A stretch of 40,448 nucleotides of DNA, taken from UBA1359 sp035411265. GTDB taxonomy: Bacteria; Patescibacteriota; Patescibacteriia; Patescibacteriales; Patescibacteriaceae. The stretch is taken from assembly GCA_035411265.1 (NCBI GenBank), contig DAONSQ010000002.1:1-40448 (forward strand), read 5' to 3'. The notes beneath the pieces were generated by a model. It was not told where the DNA came from and ran no database searches. It was given only the letters and a program-made list of their open reading frames with translations. How positions within the stretch are numbered: the first letter of the stretch is position 1; each line of letters opens with the position of its first letter. Positions 23,122-30,785 of this stretch are shown here, one piece after another. Made by a program: the position numbers and the translations under genes.

Positions 23122-23979
23122 ATGGAAAAAATCGCTTTGCCACAAAAAATGACTGTTTTGCCAGGTAATCAGGCCAACGAAGAATTGGTTATTATTGAAC
23201 CGTTCTTTCCTGGTTATGGTACAACTGTCGGCAATGCTTTGCGCCGCGTTTTATTGTCATCTTTGCCGGGGGCAGCTGTTGTCGGTGTTAAGATTACTGG
23301 CGCTGAACATGAGTTTATGGGTCTTCCTGGTGTCCAAGAAGATGTCTTGGCAATGGTTTTGAATCTGAAGAAATTACGTTTAAAGATTTTTAGTGATGAA
23401 ATCTGTAAGTTAACTGTCGAAGCTAAAGGTCAGAAAGTTGTGACTGCTGCCGATATTACTCCTAATAGTCAGATTGAAGTTGTTAATCCCGATTTGGTTT
23501 TAGCTAATTTGACTACCAAGGATGCTAACTTGAGTATGGAAATCTTTGTTAGTAATGGCCGAGGTTATGAAATGGTGGAAAATCGTCAGAAATTAAAGAA
23601 AGAATTAGGTTATATTGAAATCGATTCTATCTATACTCCAGTTTTAGCAGTTGGACTAACTGTGGAAAATGCTCGTGTTGGTAATATGGTCAACTGGGAT
23701 AAATTGATTTTAAGAATTTTGACTGATGGCACCACTACTCCTCGCCAAGCTTTCATTGATGCGACTGCTATCTTGAATGAACAGTTCTCTTCATTGGTTG
23801 ACTTGCCAGAAGGTGATGCTGCCGATGTTGAATTGGCTAGCGAAGAAGAGGTTGAAGCTGAAGTTGAAGAAGTTGAAGTTGAAGAGGAAGTTAAACCAAA
23901 GAAAACCGTTAAAAAAGCAGCTAAAAAAGATACTGAAGAAAAAGTTGCCAAAAAGCCAACCAAGGCTAAAGCTAAATAG
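23122..23979 (+). CDS. rpoA: RNA polymerase alpha subunit without C-terminal domain
   Basis: 285 residues. The N-terminal domain (about 1-232) is canonical: 'IIEPFFPGYGTTVGNALRRVLLSSLPGAAV', 'HEFMGLPGVQEDV', 'DKLILRILTDGTTTPRQA'. It dimerises and nucleates the polymerase. The helix-hairpin-helix C-terminal domain, which binds UP elements and activators, is missing. In its place is a tail of about 30 acidic residues with Glu-Val repeats (encoded by GAAGTT repeats near 23850-23890), then about 23 Lys/Ala-rich residues (KKAAKK, KPTKAKAK). The protein is complete, not frameshifted: no C-terminal domain is encoded before rplQ. Confidence 0.95.
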   Translation: MEKIALPQKMTVLPGNQANEELVIIEPFFPGYGTTVGNALRRVLLSSLPGAAVVGVKITGAEHEFMGLPGVQEDVLAMVLNLKKLRLKIFSDEICKLTVEAKGQKVVTAADITPNSQIEVVNPDLVLANLTTKDANLSMEIFVSNGRGYEMVENRQKLKKELGYIEIDSIYTPVLAVGLTVENARVGNMVNWDKLILRILTDGTTTPRQAFIDATAILNEQFSSLVDLPEGDAADVELASEEEVEAEVEEVEVEEEVKPKKTVKKAAKKDTEEKVAKKPTKAKAK

Positions 23980-24006
23980 TTTAAAAGAGTTTTTTAAGGA
24001 TATTGT

Positions 24007-24354
24007 ATGCGTCACAGAAATAAAGGTGTGATTTTGGGCCGATTAAAGGGTCCACGCGAAATGATGCTCCGTAATCTAGCGTCTAGTGTTTTTATGAACG
24101 AATTTGTCGTCACTACCAAGGCTAAGGCCAAGGCTGTCCAACCAATGGTTGAGCATCTCTTGACTGTTGCCAAAGCTGGTGATTTGACAGCTCGTCGTAG
24201 TTTATTGGCTGTTTTGCCTCAAGAAGAAGCTGTAACCAAGGCTTTAAGCTTGGCTCAGAATTATCTAGAACGCAATGGCGGCTACACTCGCTTGACCAAT
24301 CTCGGACCTCGTCAAGGTGATGGTGCTGAACAGGCCCGTCTTGAATTAGTCTAA
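24007..24354 (+). CDS. rplQ: 50S ribosomal protein L17
   Basis: 115 residues, 'MRHRNKGVILGR' through 'NGGYTRLTNLGPRQGDGAEQARLEL', all typical of L17, which lies near the peptide exit tunnel. It is one of the few native genes with an SD-like AAGGA at good spacing. Follows rpoA by 27 bases as in most bacteria. Confidence 0.95.
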   Translation: MRHRNKGVILGRLKGPREMMLRNLASSVFMNEFVVTTKAKAKAVQPMVEHLLTVAKAGDLTARRSLLAVLPQEEAVTKALSLAQNYLERNGGYTRLTNLGPRQGDGAEQARLELV

Positions 24355-24364
24355 TTATCAGTCT

Positions 24365-24715
24365 ATGATCGAAAGAGAAATCCATAAAATCGATGCAGCC
24401 GGCCAAGCTATTGGTCGCCTAGCTACCGAAATAGCTACCTTGCTTCGTGGCAAGAACAAAGCTACTTACCAGCCACACCTCGATGAAGGCGCTGTTGTTT
24501 ATGTTAGCAATATCCGCCAAACTGTTTTTACTGGCAAGAAATTAGAACAAAAGAATTATTATCACTATAGCGGTTACCAAGGTGGTCTTAAGACTCTTAA
24601 AATGCGTGATTTACAGGCTACTCAGCCTGATCAAATCTTGCGTCGAGCAGTCAAGCAGATGTTGCCAGCCAATCGCTTGCGTGAAGGCATGTTAAAACGC
24701 CTGATCATTAACTAG
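24365..24715 (+). CDS. rplM: 50S ribosomal protein L13, short form
   Basis: 116 residues against about 142. 'IDAAGQAIGRLATEIATLLRGKNKATYQPH' and 'VKQMLPANRLREGMLKRL' identify L13. The conserved C-terminal extension that follows in most bacteria is missing, and the Tyr-His region reads KNYYHYSGYQGG. Shortening of this protein fits a reduced ribosome. rpsI follows after nine bases, the usual pair. Confidence 0.93.
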   Translation: MIEREIHKIDAAGQAIGRLATEIATLLRGKNKATYQPHLDEGAVVYVSNIRQTVFTGKKLEQKNYYHYSGYQGGLKTLKMRDLQATQPDQILRRAVKQMLPANRLREGMLKRLIIN

Positions 24716-24724
24716 TTTACGATT

Positions 24725-25213
24725 ATGATGGAAGAATTAGATATTTTGGAAGATGATAACAAGGCTCGACCAGTGGTTAAGCCAGAAGATTTGGTGGATT
24801 ATACTTTAACCCGTGAATTTAGTGGTAAATACACTGCTTCAGTTGGTAAACGTAAAACAGCCACTTCTCAAGTTCGTCTTTATGAAAAGGGGACCGGTAT
24901 TATTATGGTTAATGGCCAAGCTTTAGCTAGCTATTTCCCAGTTTTATCACATCAGGCAGCTGTTGCTCAACCTTTAAGAGCTGCCGGTTTACATAAGAGT
25001 TTGGATTTTTCAGTTATTGTTAGTGGTGGTGGTAAATCTGGCCAAGCTGAAGCAATTGCTCATGGTATTGCTCGTTGCTTAGTGGCGATGAATGAAGAAA
25101 TTAAGCCAATCCTCAAGGCTAAAGGCTTAATGACTCGTGATGCCCGTATTAAGGAACGTAAGAAGCCAGGTTTGAAACGAGCTCGTCGTGCTCCACAATG
25201 GTCCAAGCGTTAA
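24725..25213 (+). CDS. rpsI: 30S ribosomal protein S9 with N-terminal extension
   Basis: 162 residues against about 130. The core starts at 'TASVGKRKTATSQVRLYEKG' and ends 'GLKRARRAPQWSKR', whose final Lys-Arg contacts P-site tRNA. About 38 extra residues precede it, largely acidic (EELDILEDDNKARPVVKPED). Two adjacent ATG codons begin the gene. Last gene of the operon, followed by a strong terminator. Confidence 0.94.
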   Translation: MMEELDILEDDNKARPVVKPEDLVDYTLTREFSGKYTASVGKRKTATSQVRLYEKGTGIIMVNGQALASYFPVLSHQAAVAQPLRAAGLHKSLDFSVIVSGGGKSGQAEAIAHGIARCLVAMNEEIKPILKAKGLMTRDARIKERKKPGLKRARRAPQWSKR

Positions 25214-25240
25214 TTTGCGTTCTTTTACTTTCTATATTAA

Positions 25241-25268
25241 AAACACCGGTTCGCCGGTGTTTTTTGTT
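25241..25268 (+). terminator. Terminator of the ribosomal operon (UUCG loop)
   Basis: AAACACCGG pairs with CCGGTGTTT around the very stable TTCG tetraloop and runs into TTTTT. It closes the infA-rpsI operon. Confidence 0.95.
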
Positions 25269-25282
25269 TTGCTTAAATCAGC

Positions 25283-25288
25283 TATAAT
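25283..25288 (+). promoter_or_regulatory. -10 box implying a leaderless mRNA
   Basis: A perfect TATAAT ends seven bases before the ATG at 25295. Transcription normally starts six to eight bases past the -10, that is, at or next to the ATG. The -35 region is only T-rich. Confidence 0.55.
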
Positions 25289-25294
25289 GAAACC

Positions 25295-25987
25295 ATGGAC
25301 TACCAAATTGTTTTAAAAATAGATAAAGAAAAAGATGCTTGGAATTGGTGGCACGCCGCCAATCATCCCTCCCATGGTGTTGCTTGGTCTGAAAGAATAG
25401 CCCAAAGAGAAATAAAAGAAATTATTGGCCTGGATCAAGCTACCGCTGGTAATATTTTATTACCATTTTTAGATAAGTATTATCAAGAAAATCAAGATCT
25501 TTTAAATAGTCAGTTAAAAGTTGGACAGGATTTATTTAACCAAAAAGGTCAAGCCGCTATTAATAAGGTGGTGGAAATTTTTGGCCGACCGTTGTATAGA
25601 GATAATTTTGTTGGTTTTTTAACAACTTTTCCTCGCTGTCCTTATAATTATGAAGCTGGTTATTTTTGGCTTTGCGCTTTGTGGCCAGCTAAATGTTACT
25701 TGGGAACATTTTTGCATGAGTTACTACATTTTCAATTTATTTTTTATTATCAAGCTGAAATACTACCATTACTTGGTAAGGAAAAGTTTGAAAGGCTAAA
25801 AGAATCCCTAACAGTTATTTTGAACGATGAATTTCGTGATTTTCTTTGTCAAAGTGATCAAGGCTACGCCATTGATCAAGCCTTGCGCCAGCGATTATTT
25901 GAAAAATGGCAAGAAGATAAAAGCATTGACAGGTTGATTGATTTTGGAGTTATGTTGACAGTTGACAGTAAACTGTCAACAAAATAG
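25295..25987 (+). CDS. Hypothetical HExxH protein, possible zinc metallopeptidase
   Basis: 230 residues, soluble, no signal peptide. It contains GTFLHELLHFQF with H141-E-L-L-H145, the zinc-peptidase motif in a hydrophobic helix, and a Glu 25 residues later (KESLTVILNDEF, E170) that could be a third ligand as in gluzincins. The rest (Trp-rich N-terminus 'DAWNWWHAANHPSHG') matches no family I can name. It lies alone between the ribosomal operon terminator and the promoter of the HTH regulator. That promoter's palindrome overlaps its last codons. Confidence 0.75.
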   Translation: MDYQIVLKIDKEKDAWNWWHAANHPSHGVAWSERIAQREIKEIIGLDQATAGNILLPFLDKYYQENQDLLNSQLKVGQDLFNQKGQAAINKVVEIFGRPLYRDNFVGFLTTFPRCPYNYEAGYFWLCALWPAKCYLGTFLHELLHFQFIFYYQAEILPLLGKEKFERLKESLTVILNDEFRDFLCQSDQGYAIDQALRQRLFEKWQEDKSIDRLIDFGVMLTVDSKLSTK

Positions 25988-25990
25988 AAT
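25961..25990 (+). promoter_or_regulatory. Promoter with 20-bp palindromic operator
   Basis: TTGACA (25962-25967), 17 bases, TAGAAT (25985-25990). GTTGACAGT-AA-ACTGTCAAC (25961-25980) is a perfect nine-base inverted repeat spanning the -35 and most of the spacer. A second GTTGACA abuts it at 25954. The start site would be near 25997, just ahead of the HTH regulator gene at 26018. Autoregulation by that protein is the simplest reading. Confidence 0.8.
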
Positions 25991-26017
25991 GTAAATATAA
26001 ATTTGTAGCTAGTAAAT

Positions 26018-26986
26018 ATGAGCATTCGTGAAAAAATAGTCAAATTAATAAAAAATAAGAGACAGATTACAGCTACCGAAATAGCTGAATATTTGGATAT
26101 TTCTAGACAAGCATTGTATAGACATTTGCCGGAGATGCTTGCTGAAAAACAGATAACAAAAATTGGCCGACCGCCAAAGGTTTTTTATATTTTAGATAAT
26201 CAAAAAGTAAAAATATCCAACCATCAGCTGGATAATGAAGCTAAAAAAATAATTAATAACAATTATTATATTATTACTCCTAGCGGTGAAAAAAAAGAAG
26301 GTTTAGATGGTTTTATTTATTGGTGTGAAAAACAAGATCTACCGATTGAAAAAACCGCTGAAGAATATTTAGCAACATTAAAAAAATATTCAAACTTTAA
26401 AGAGAGTGGTTTGATTGACGGAATGCAAAAAATGAAGGGAACTTTCAAAAAGCTTTATTTAGACAAGGTCTACTATCTAGATTTTTACAGTATTGAGAGA
26501 TTTGGCAAGACTAAACTTGGTCAAATACTTTTATATGCGAAACAAAGCCAAAATAGAAAATTAATGAAAGAGTTGATTGACGATATTAAGCCAACAGTTG
26601 AACAACTGATTAAAAAATTAAAAATTGAAGGTGTTGGTTTTGTCCCCCCAACGGTTAAAAGAGAAGTGCAGTTCATGAATGAATTACGAAAAAAATCAAA
26701 TTTGCTGCTTAGGGAAATAAAAATCACCAAGATAAAAACTGAGATTGTCGTTCCGCAAAAGACTTTAAATAAACTGCCGGATAGGGTCGAAAATGCTCAA
26801 AGAACCTTTGTAATAGAGGATTCTGGGTTTTTTGATAGTATCCTTTTAATTGATGATGCTGTTGGTTCGGGGGCAACCTTAAATGAAATTGCTAAAAAAA
26901 TCAAAGAAAAGGGTGTTGCTAAAAAAGTAATAGGCTTGGCTATTACGGGTAGCTTTAAGGGTTTTGATGTGATCAGTGAGGTGTAA
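26018..26986 (+). CDS. HTH-phosphoribosyltransferase fusion regulator
   Basis: 322 residues. Residues 1-65 form a winged helix-turn-helix ('QITATEIAEYLDISRQALYRHL', then a basic 'KIGRPPKVFYIL' wing). A middle helical region follows. The C-terminal third is a ComF/PurR-like phosphoribosyltransferase domain with 'VGFVPPTVKREVQFMNEL' and the PRPP loop 'ILLIDDAVGSGATL'. By analogy with PurR of Bacillus, PRPP or a nucleotide could be the effector. The gene has its own promoter with a palindrome in it. ComF proteins act in DNA uptake, so a competence role is an alternative. No SD. Confidence 0.82.
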   Translation: MSIREKIVKLIKNKRQITATEIAEYLDISRQALYRHLPEMLAEKQITKIGRPPKVFYILDNQKVKISNHQLDNEAKKIINNNYYIITPSGEKKEGLDGFIYWCEKQDLPIEKTAEEYLATLKKYSNFKESGLIDGMQKMKGTFKKLYLDKVYYLDFYSIERFGKTKLGQILLYAKQSQNRKLMKELIDDIKPTVEQLIKKLKIEGVGFVPPTVKREVQFMNELRKKSNLLLREIKITKIKTEIVVPQKTLNKLPDRVENAQRTFVIEDSGFFDSILLIDDAVGSGATLNEIAKKIKEKGVAKKVIGLAITGSFKGFDVISEV

Positions 26987-27026
26987 AATATAACCTTATC
27001 ATATTTTCAAATTAGCCTTTTGTTTG

Positions 27027-27055
27027 TTGCCCCTCTAAGCTAAATGTTGTATAGT
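27027..27055 (+). promoter_or_regulatory. Promoter of the polysaccharide locus
   Basis: TTGCCC (27027-27032), 17 bases, TATAGT (27050-27055). It overlaps an upstream in-frame ATG at 27044, so the flippase must start at the later ATG, 27083. Confidence 0.6.
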
Positions 27056-27082
27056 AGAATTAAGGTTTTTAAACCAATTTTT

Positions 27083-28525
27083 ATGGTCGAGCGCGTTGCT
27101 AATATTGCCAGAAATACTTCTTATTTTACTTTAGCTTTAATCCTTCAAAAGGTCATTTCTCTGACCTATTTTACCCTTTACGCCAGGACTTTGGGTCCAG
27201 CTGATCTGGGTAAATATTATACGGCGATTTCTTTGACTAGTATTTTCTCGATTCTTATTGATGTTGGCCTAAGTAATGTCTTAACCCGGGAAATTGCCAA
27301 AGATAATGACAAGGCTCATCATTGGCTCAGGGCTGCCTTAGCTATTAAGCTACCGCTGGCTTTAGTTACTTCATTGATCGTTGTCGGTTTAGTTAATGTT
27401 CTAAGTTTTCCGGAACTTACTAGGCAGTTGGTTTATTTATCAATTGCCTGCATGGTACTGGATTCGTTTACCCTGACTTTTTTTTCTTGCTCTCGGGCTT
27501 TTCATAATTTAAAATTTGAAAGCTTGTCTTCGGTTGTTTTTCAATTGATCGTTTTACTGAGCAGCCTTTTTATTTTACATCAGGGAGGTGGCGTGCGCTG
27601 GCTGATGTTATCACTGATAGCAGCGAGCCTTTATAATTTTTTCTATTCTTTCTTAATCTTGTGGCGTTATTGGCGGGTTAAGCCTTGGCCAGCTTGGCAT
27701 TGGCTAGAAATAAAAAAGATTTGGCTACTGGCTGTGCCGTTTGCTGGTTATGCTATTGCTCAGCGGGCTTATACTTACCTTGATTCAGTTATGCTCGCCA
27801 AAATTGCTGGCGATGTGGCAACCGGTGTTTATCAAGTGCCATTCAAGATTATCAATGCTTTGCAATTTTTGCCTATGGCTTTTGTGGCTTCGCTTTATCC
27901 AGCCTTAAGCCTATATTGGCACAACAATCGCTCGCAGCTTAGCGTTACTTTTACTAGGGCGATGCAATATTCGGCCATTATTTCTTTACCGATTGCCATT
28001 GGTGGTTGGGTAACGGCCGATAAGCTGGTGATGATTTTTAGTGATGGTTATACTGGGGCTATTTGGCCCTTGCGCTTGGGCCTAGCAGCTTTGCCGTTTA
28101 TGTTTTTAAGCTACCCCATCGGTTCGCTACTTAATGCCTGCGATCGACAGAAACGCAATACTTATAACATGTTGGTAGTTTTGATTGCTAGCGTTGTTGC
28201 TAATCTCTTTTTAATTCCTCGTTATGGCGTAGTCGGGGCTAGTCTGACAGTGGCGCTGACCAACATTTTAATGATTATTCTGGGTGCTAGCCAAGTAAAA
28301 TCAATCTTGGGTCAAGCACCAAAATTGTTAAGCGGTCTACTTAGGATTTTATTAGCAGCCGGATTAATGGGTTTGGCCGTGTGGCAGACTAAGTTTATTG
28401 ACAATATTTTTGTTCTAGTGGCTTGGGGTGGTTTTATTTATCTTTTGGCTTTATTTTTAGTCAAAGCTTTGCGTTGGTCAGATATTGCTAGTATTATTAA
28501 ATCTTTTCGCCGGCGAGCGGCTTAG
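27083..28525 (+). CDS. Polysaccharide flippase (Wzx/MATE-like)
   Basis: 480 residues from the ATG at 27083 (MVERVANIARNTSYFTLALI); the ATG at 27044 lies within the promoter. About 12-14 hydrophobic segments, with the family start 'YFTLYARTLGPADLGKYYTAISL' and 'PRYGVVGASLTVALTNILM'. It would flip lipid-linked oligosaccharides across the membrane. First gene of a six-gene locus with gaps or overlaps of only a few bases, together covering flipping, glycosyl transfer, polymerisation and the initiating transferase. Confidence 0.88.
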   Translation: MVERVANIARNTSYFTLALILQKVISLTYFTLYARTLGPADLGKYYTAISLTSIFSILIDVGLSNVLTREIAKDNDKAHHWLRAALAIKLPLALVTSLIVVGLVNVLSFPELTRQLVYLSIACMVLDSFTLTFFSCSRAFHNLKFESLSSVVFQLIVLLSSLFILHQGGGVRWLMLSLIAASLYNFFYSFLILWRYWRVKPWPAWHWLEIKKIWLLAVPFAGYAIAQRAYTYLDSVMLAKIAGDVATGVYQVPFKIINALQFLPMAFVASLYPALSLYWHNNRSQLSVTFTRAMQYSAIISLPIAIGGWVTADKLVMIFSDGYTGAIWPLRLGLAALPFMFLSYPIGSLLNACDRQKRNTYNMLVVLIASVVANLFLIPRYGVVGASLTVALTNILMIILGASQVKSILGQAPKLLSGLLRILLAAGLMGLAVWQTKFIDNIFVLVAWGGFIYLLALFLVKALRWSDIASIIKSFRRRAA

Positions 28526-28528
28526 CTT

Positions 28529-29620
28529 ATGCGCTATCTTTTAGTGACAGCAGAATATCCGCCTTTCCGTGGTGGCGTAGCTCATTATTATGGCAATTTA
28601 GTTAAGGCTTGGCCAGAGGGCGATAGTATAGTGGTTTTAGATAATAGTCAAGCTAAATTGATTGCTCCAACTGGTCGTTGGCCGTGGTTACGCTCATTTG
28701 TTAATGTTTGGCGAATAGTAAAGCAAAGTCGAGCTGATTTTTTATTAATTGGTCAAATCTTGCCGCTAGGGACAGTAGCTTGGTTATTATCTTACTTTAC
28801 TAAGCCCTATGCTGTTTTTATCCACGGCATGGATTGGACTATGGCCCTTGGTTCACCGCGTAAAGCCTGGTTAACCAAAAGAATTATTAATCGAGCTAAA
28901 ACAGTGATTGCGGCTAATAGTTATGTGGCAGAGCTGATTGTCAAAACCTGTCCTCAAGCTAAAGATAAGATAGTGGTCATTAATCCAGGCTTAGCTTCAG
29001 TTCAAAAACCAGAAGTACCAGAGGCTTTAACTAAAGAGTTGGTAGAAAAATATCAGCTAGACGGCAAGACAATAATCTTGACAGTTGGCCGTTTAGTGGA
29101 GCGCAAGGGGGTAGACAAGACCATTGAAGCTTTAGTCCAGATACTGCCGCAAAATCCAGAGGTTCATTATGTGGTGGTTGGTGACGGGCCTTATTTAGCT
29201 GCTTGCCAGGAGTTAGTTCAAAGCTTACAGTTAGAGCAGCAAGTTGTTTTTATTCCAGATGCTGATGACAAGGAGCGAGCCGCCTGGTATCAGCTAGCTG
29301 ATATTTTTATTATGCCCTCCAGACAGATTGGCAATGATTTTGAAGGTTTTGGAATCGTTTATCTGGAGGCGGGCCAAGCTGGAAAACCGGTTATTGCGGG
29401 CAGAAGCGGTGGAGTAGCCGATGCGGTTGCTGATAATCTAAATGGACTCATGGTTAATCCAGAGTCAGTAACTGAAATTGCTCTAGCCTTAAAGCGGCTT
29501 ATCGCTGAACCTAAATTAAGAACAGAACTTGGTCAAAATGGCCAAGCTAGGTTAGTTAATTTTTTGTGGCCAGAGCAAGCTCGCCGACTAGTTCAGTTTA
29601 TTAATAATCTTTTAAAATAG
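28529..29620 (+). CDS. Glycosyltransferase family 4
   Basis: 363 residues, GT-B fold. N-terminal 'TAEYPPFRGGVAHYYGNL' and C-terminal nucleotide-binding 'ILTVGRLVERKGVDKTIEAL', 'YVVVGDGPYL' and 'FEGFGIVYLEAGQAGKPVIA', where the spaced Glu residues are the E-x7-E motif of retaining GT4 enzymes. It would add a sugar from a nucleotide donor to a lipid-linked glycan in the cytoplasm. Three bases follow the flippase stop. Confidence 0.9.
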   Translation: MRYLLVTAEYPPFRGGVAHYYGNLVKAWPEGDSIVVLDNSQAKLIAPTGRWPWLRSFVNVWRIVKQSRADFLLIGQILPLGTVAWLLSYFTKPYAVFIHGMDWTMALGSPRKAWLTKRIINRAKTVIAANSYVAELIVKTCPQAKDKIVVINPGLASVQKPEVPEALTKELVEKYQLDGKTIILTVGRLVERKGVDKTIEALVQILPQNPEVHYVVVGDGPYLAACQELVQSLQLEQQVVFIPDADDKERAAWYQLADIFIMPSRQIGNDFEGFGIVYLEAGQAGKPVIAGRSGGVADAVADNLNGLMVNPESVTEIALALKRLIAEPKLRTELGQNGQARLVNFLWPEQARRLVQFINNLLK

Positions 29621-29623
29621 CTT

Positions 29624-30331
29624 ATGATTTCAGTAATAATTCCTGTTTACAATCAGGCTGACAAGATTAGCATCTGTCTAGAAAGCTTAATCAATCAGAC
29701 TTATCGCGACCTAGAAATAATTATTGTTGACGATGGTTCAACTGATGGCGTGGATAAGGTTTTGGCTTTATATGAATCAAAACTGCAGGCAGCCAAACTG
29801 CCTTATAAAATTATTGTTCAAGCTAATCAAGGCTCCAATCCGGCGCGCAATCGCGGTTTAGCTGAGGCTAGCGGCGACTATTTGCTTTTTAGCGACGCTG
29901 ATATTAATTGGCGAACCGATGCTTTAGAAAAATTATTCAAAGCTTTAGAGACCAATCCACAGGCTAGTTATTGTTATTCGTCTTTCCGTTTCGGCTGGAA
30001 AAGATTTCGTTTGTGGCCGTTTGACGGTGAAAGATTGCGCCGTCAGCCCTATGTCCACACCTCAGCCTTGGTTCGCCGCGCTGATTTTCCTGGCTTTGAT
30101 AACCAGATAAAACGTCTACAAGATTGGGATGTTTGGTTGACCATGCTGGAAAATGGCAAGATTGGTTTATTTTATGATGATTTTTTATTTACCGTGGCTG
30201 GCGGCGGTCACATTAGTAGCTGGCTACCAAGTTTTGCTTATAAATTGATGCCATTCTTGCCTCGAGTTAAAAAATATAAGCAAGCTGAAGCAATTTTGCG
30301 CGCCAAACACCATTTGCCGCTGTATGAATAA
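29624..30331 (+). CDS. Glycosyltransferase family 2
   Basis: 235 residues, GT-A fold. 'ISVIIPVYNQADKISICLESL', 'EIIIVDDGSTDG', 'NPARNRGLAEASGDYLLFSDAD' give the nucleotide- and metal-binding DxD (here SDAD). 'RLQDWDVWL' fits the catalytic ED/D region. It adds one sugar during assembly of a surface glycan. Its end overlaps the DUF192 gene by eight bases. Confidence 0.9.
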   Translation: MISVIIPVYNQADKISICLESLINQTYRDLEIIIVDDGSTDGVDKVLALYESKLQAAKLPYKIIVQANQGSNPARNRGLAEASGDYLLFSDADINWRTDALEKLFKALETNPQASYCYSSFRFGWKRFRLWPFDGERLRRQPYVHTSALVRRADFPGFDNQIKRLQDWDVWLTMLENGKIGLFYDDFLFTVAGGGHISSWLPSFAYKLMPFLPRVKKYKQAEAILRAKHHLPLYE

Positions 30332-30773
30332 AGCCTGGTTGTTGATAATCTTAATCGTTATTAGTCTAGCTGGTTGTTATTTTGTTTTGGCTAAAACCAA
30401 ACCTGTCTATCATTTTGATCATGAACTTATTTTACCAGACGGTCAGCGAGCACAAATTTCGATTCTTGAAACTGTCAAGCAGCAATATCAAGGTTTTAGC
30501 TATCAACAACAACCTAGCAGTGATCAGGGATTATTATTTATTTGGCCACAGCCAGCTAAAAGAGCGATGGTGATGCGTAATATGAATTTCTCGCTTGATT
30601 TTATTTGGCTTAACCAGAAAAAAATTGTTCAGCTTGATCAGAAAGCGTTACCTGAGGGAGCGCAGCCAGTTAATAAGTATCAGGCCGATCAAGTCGATGC
30701 TGTTATTGAAATGCCAGCCGGATTTATTGAGAGGCATAATTTAGTTATCGGTCAATCGGTCGATTGGCGTTAA
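30324..30773 (+). CDS. DUF192 family exported protein
   Basis: 149 residues. The N-terminus is a hydrophobic export segment ending in LAGC, which is a plausible lipobox (Cys18), or otherwise a membrane anchor. The rest fits DUF192: 'QYQGFSYQQQPSSDQGLLFIW', 'MRNMNFSLDFIWLN' (commonly FWMKNTxxPLDIIFI), and 'VDAVIEMPAGFIERHNLVIGQSV'. The biochemical role of DUF192 is not established. Its position inside a polysaccharide locus, overlapping the glycosyltransferase, may only reflect compaction. Confidence 0.85.
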   Translation: MNKAWLLIILIVISLAGCYFVLAKTKPVYHFDHELILPDGQRAQISILETVKQQYQGFSYQQQPSSDQGLLFIWPQPAKRAMVMRNMNFSLDFIWLNQKKIVQLDQKALPEGAQPVNKYQADQVDAVIEMPAGFIERHNLVIGQSVDWR

Positions 30774-30785
30774 GTTTTTAGCAAG

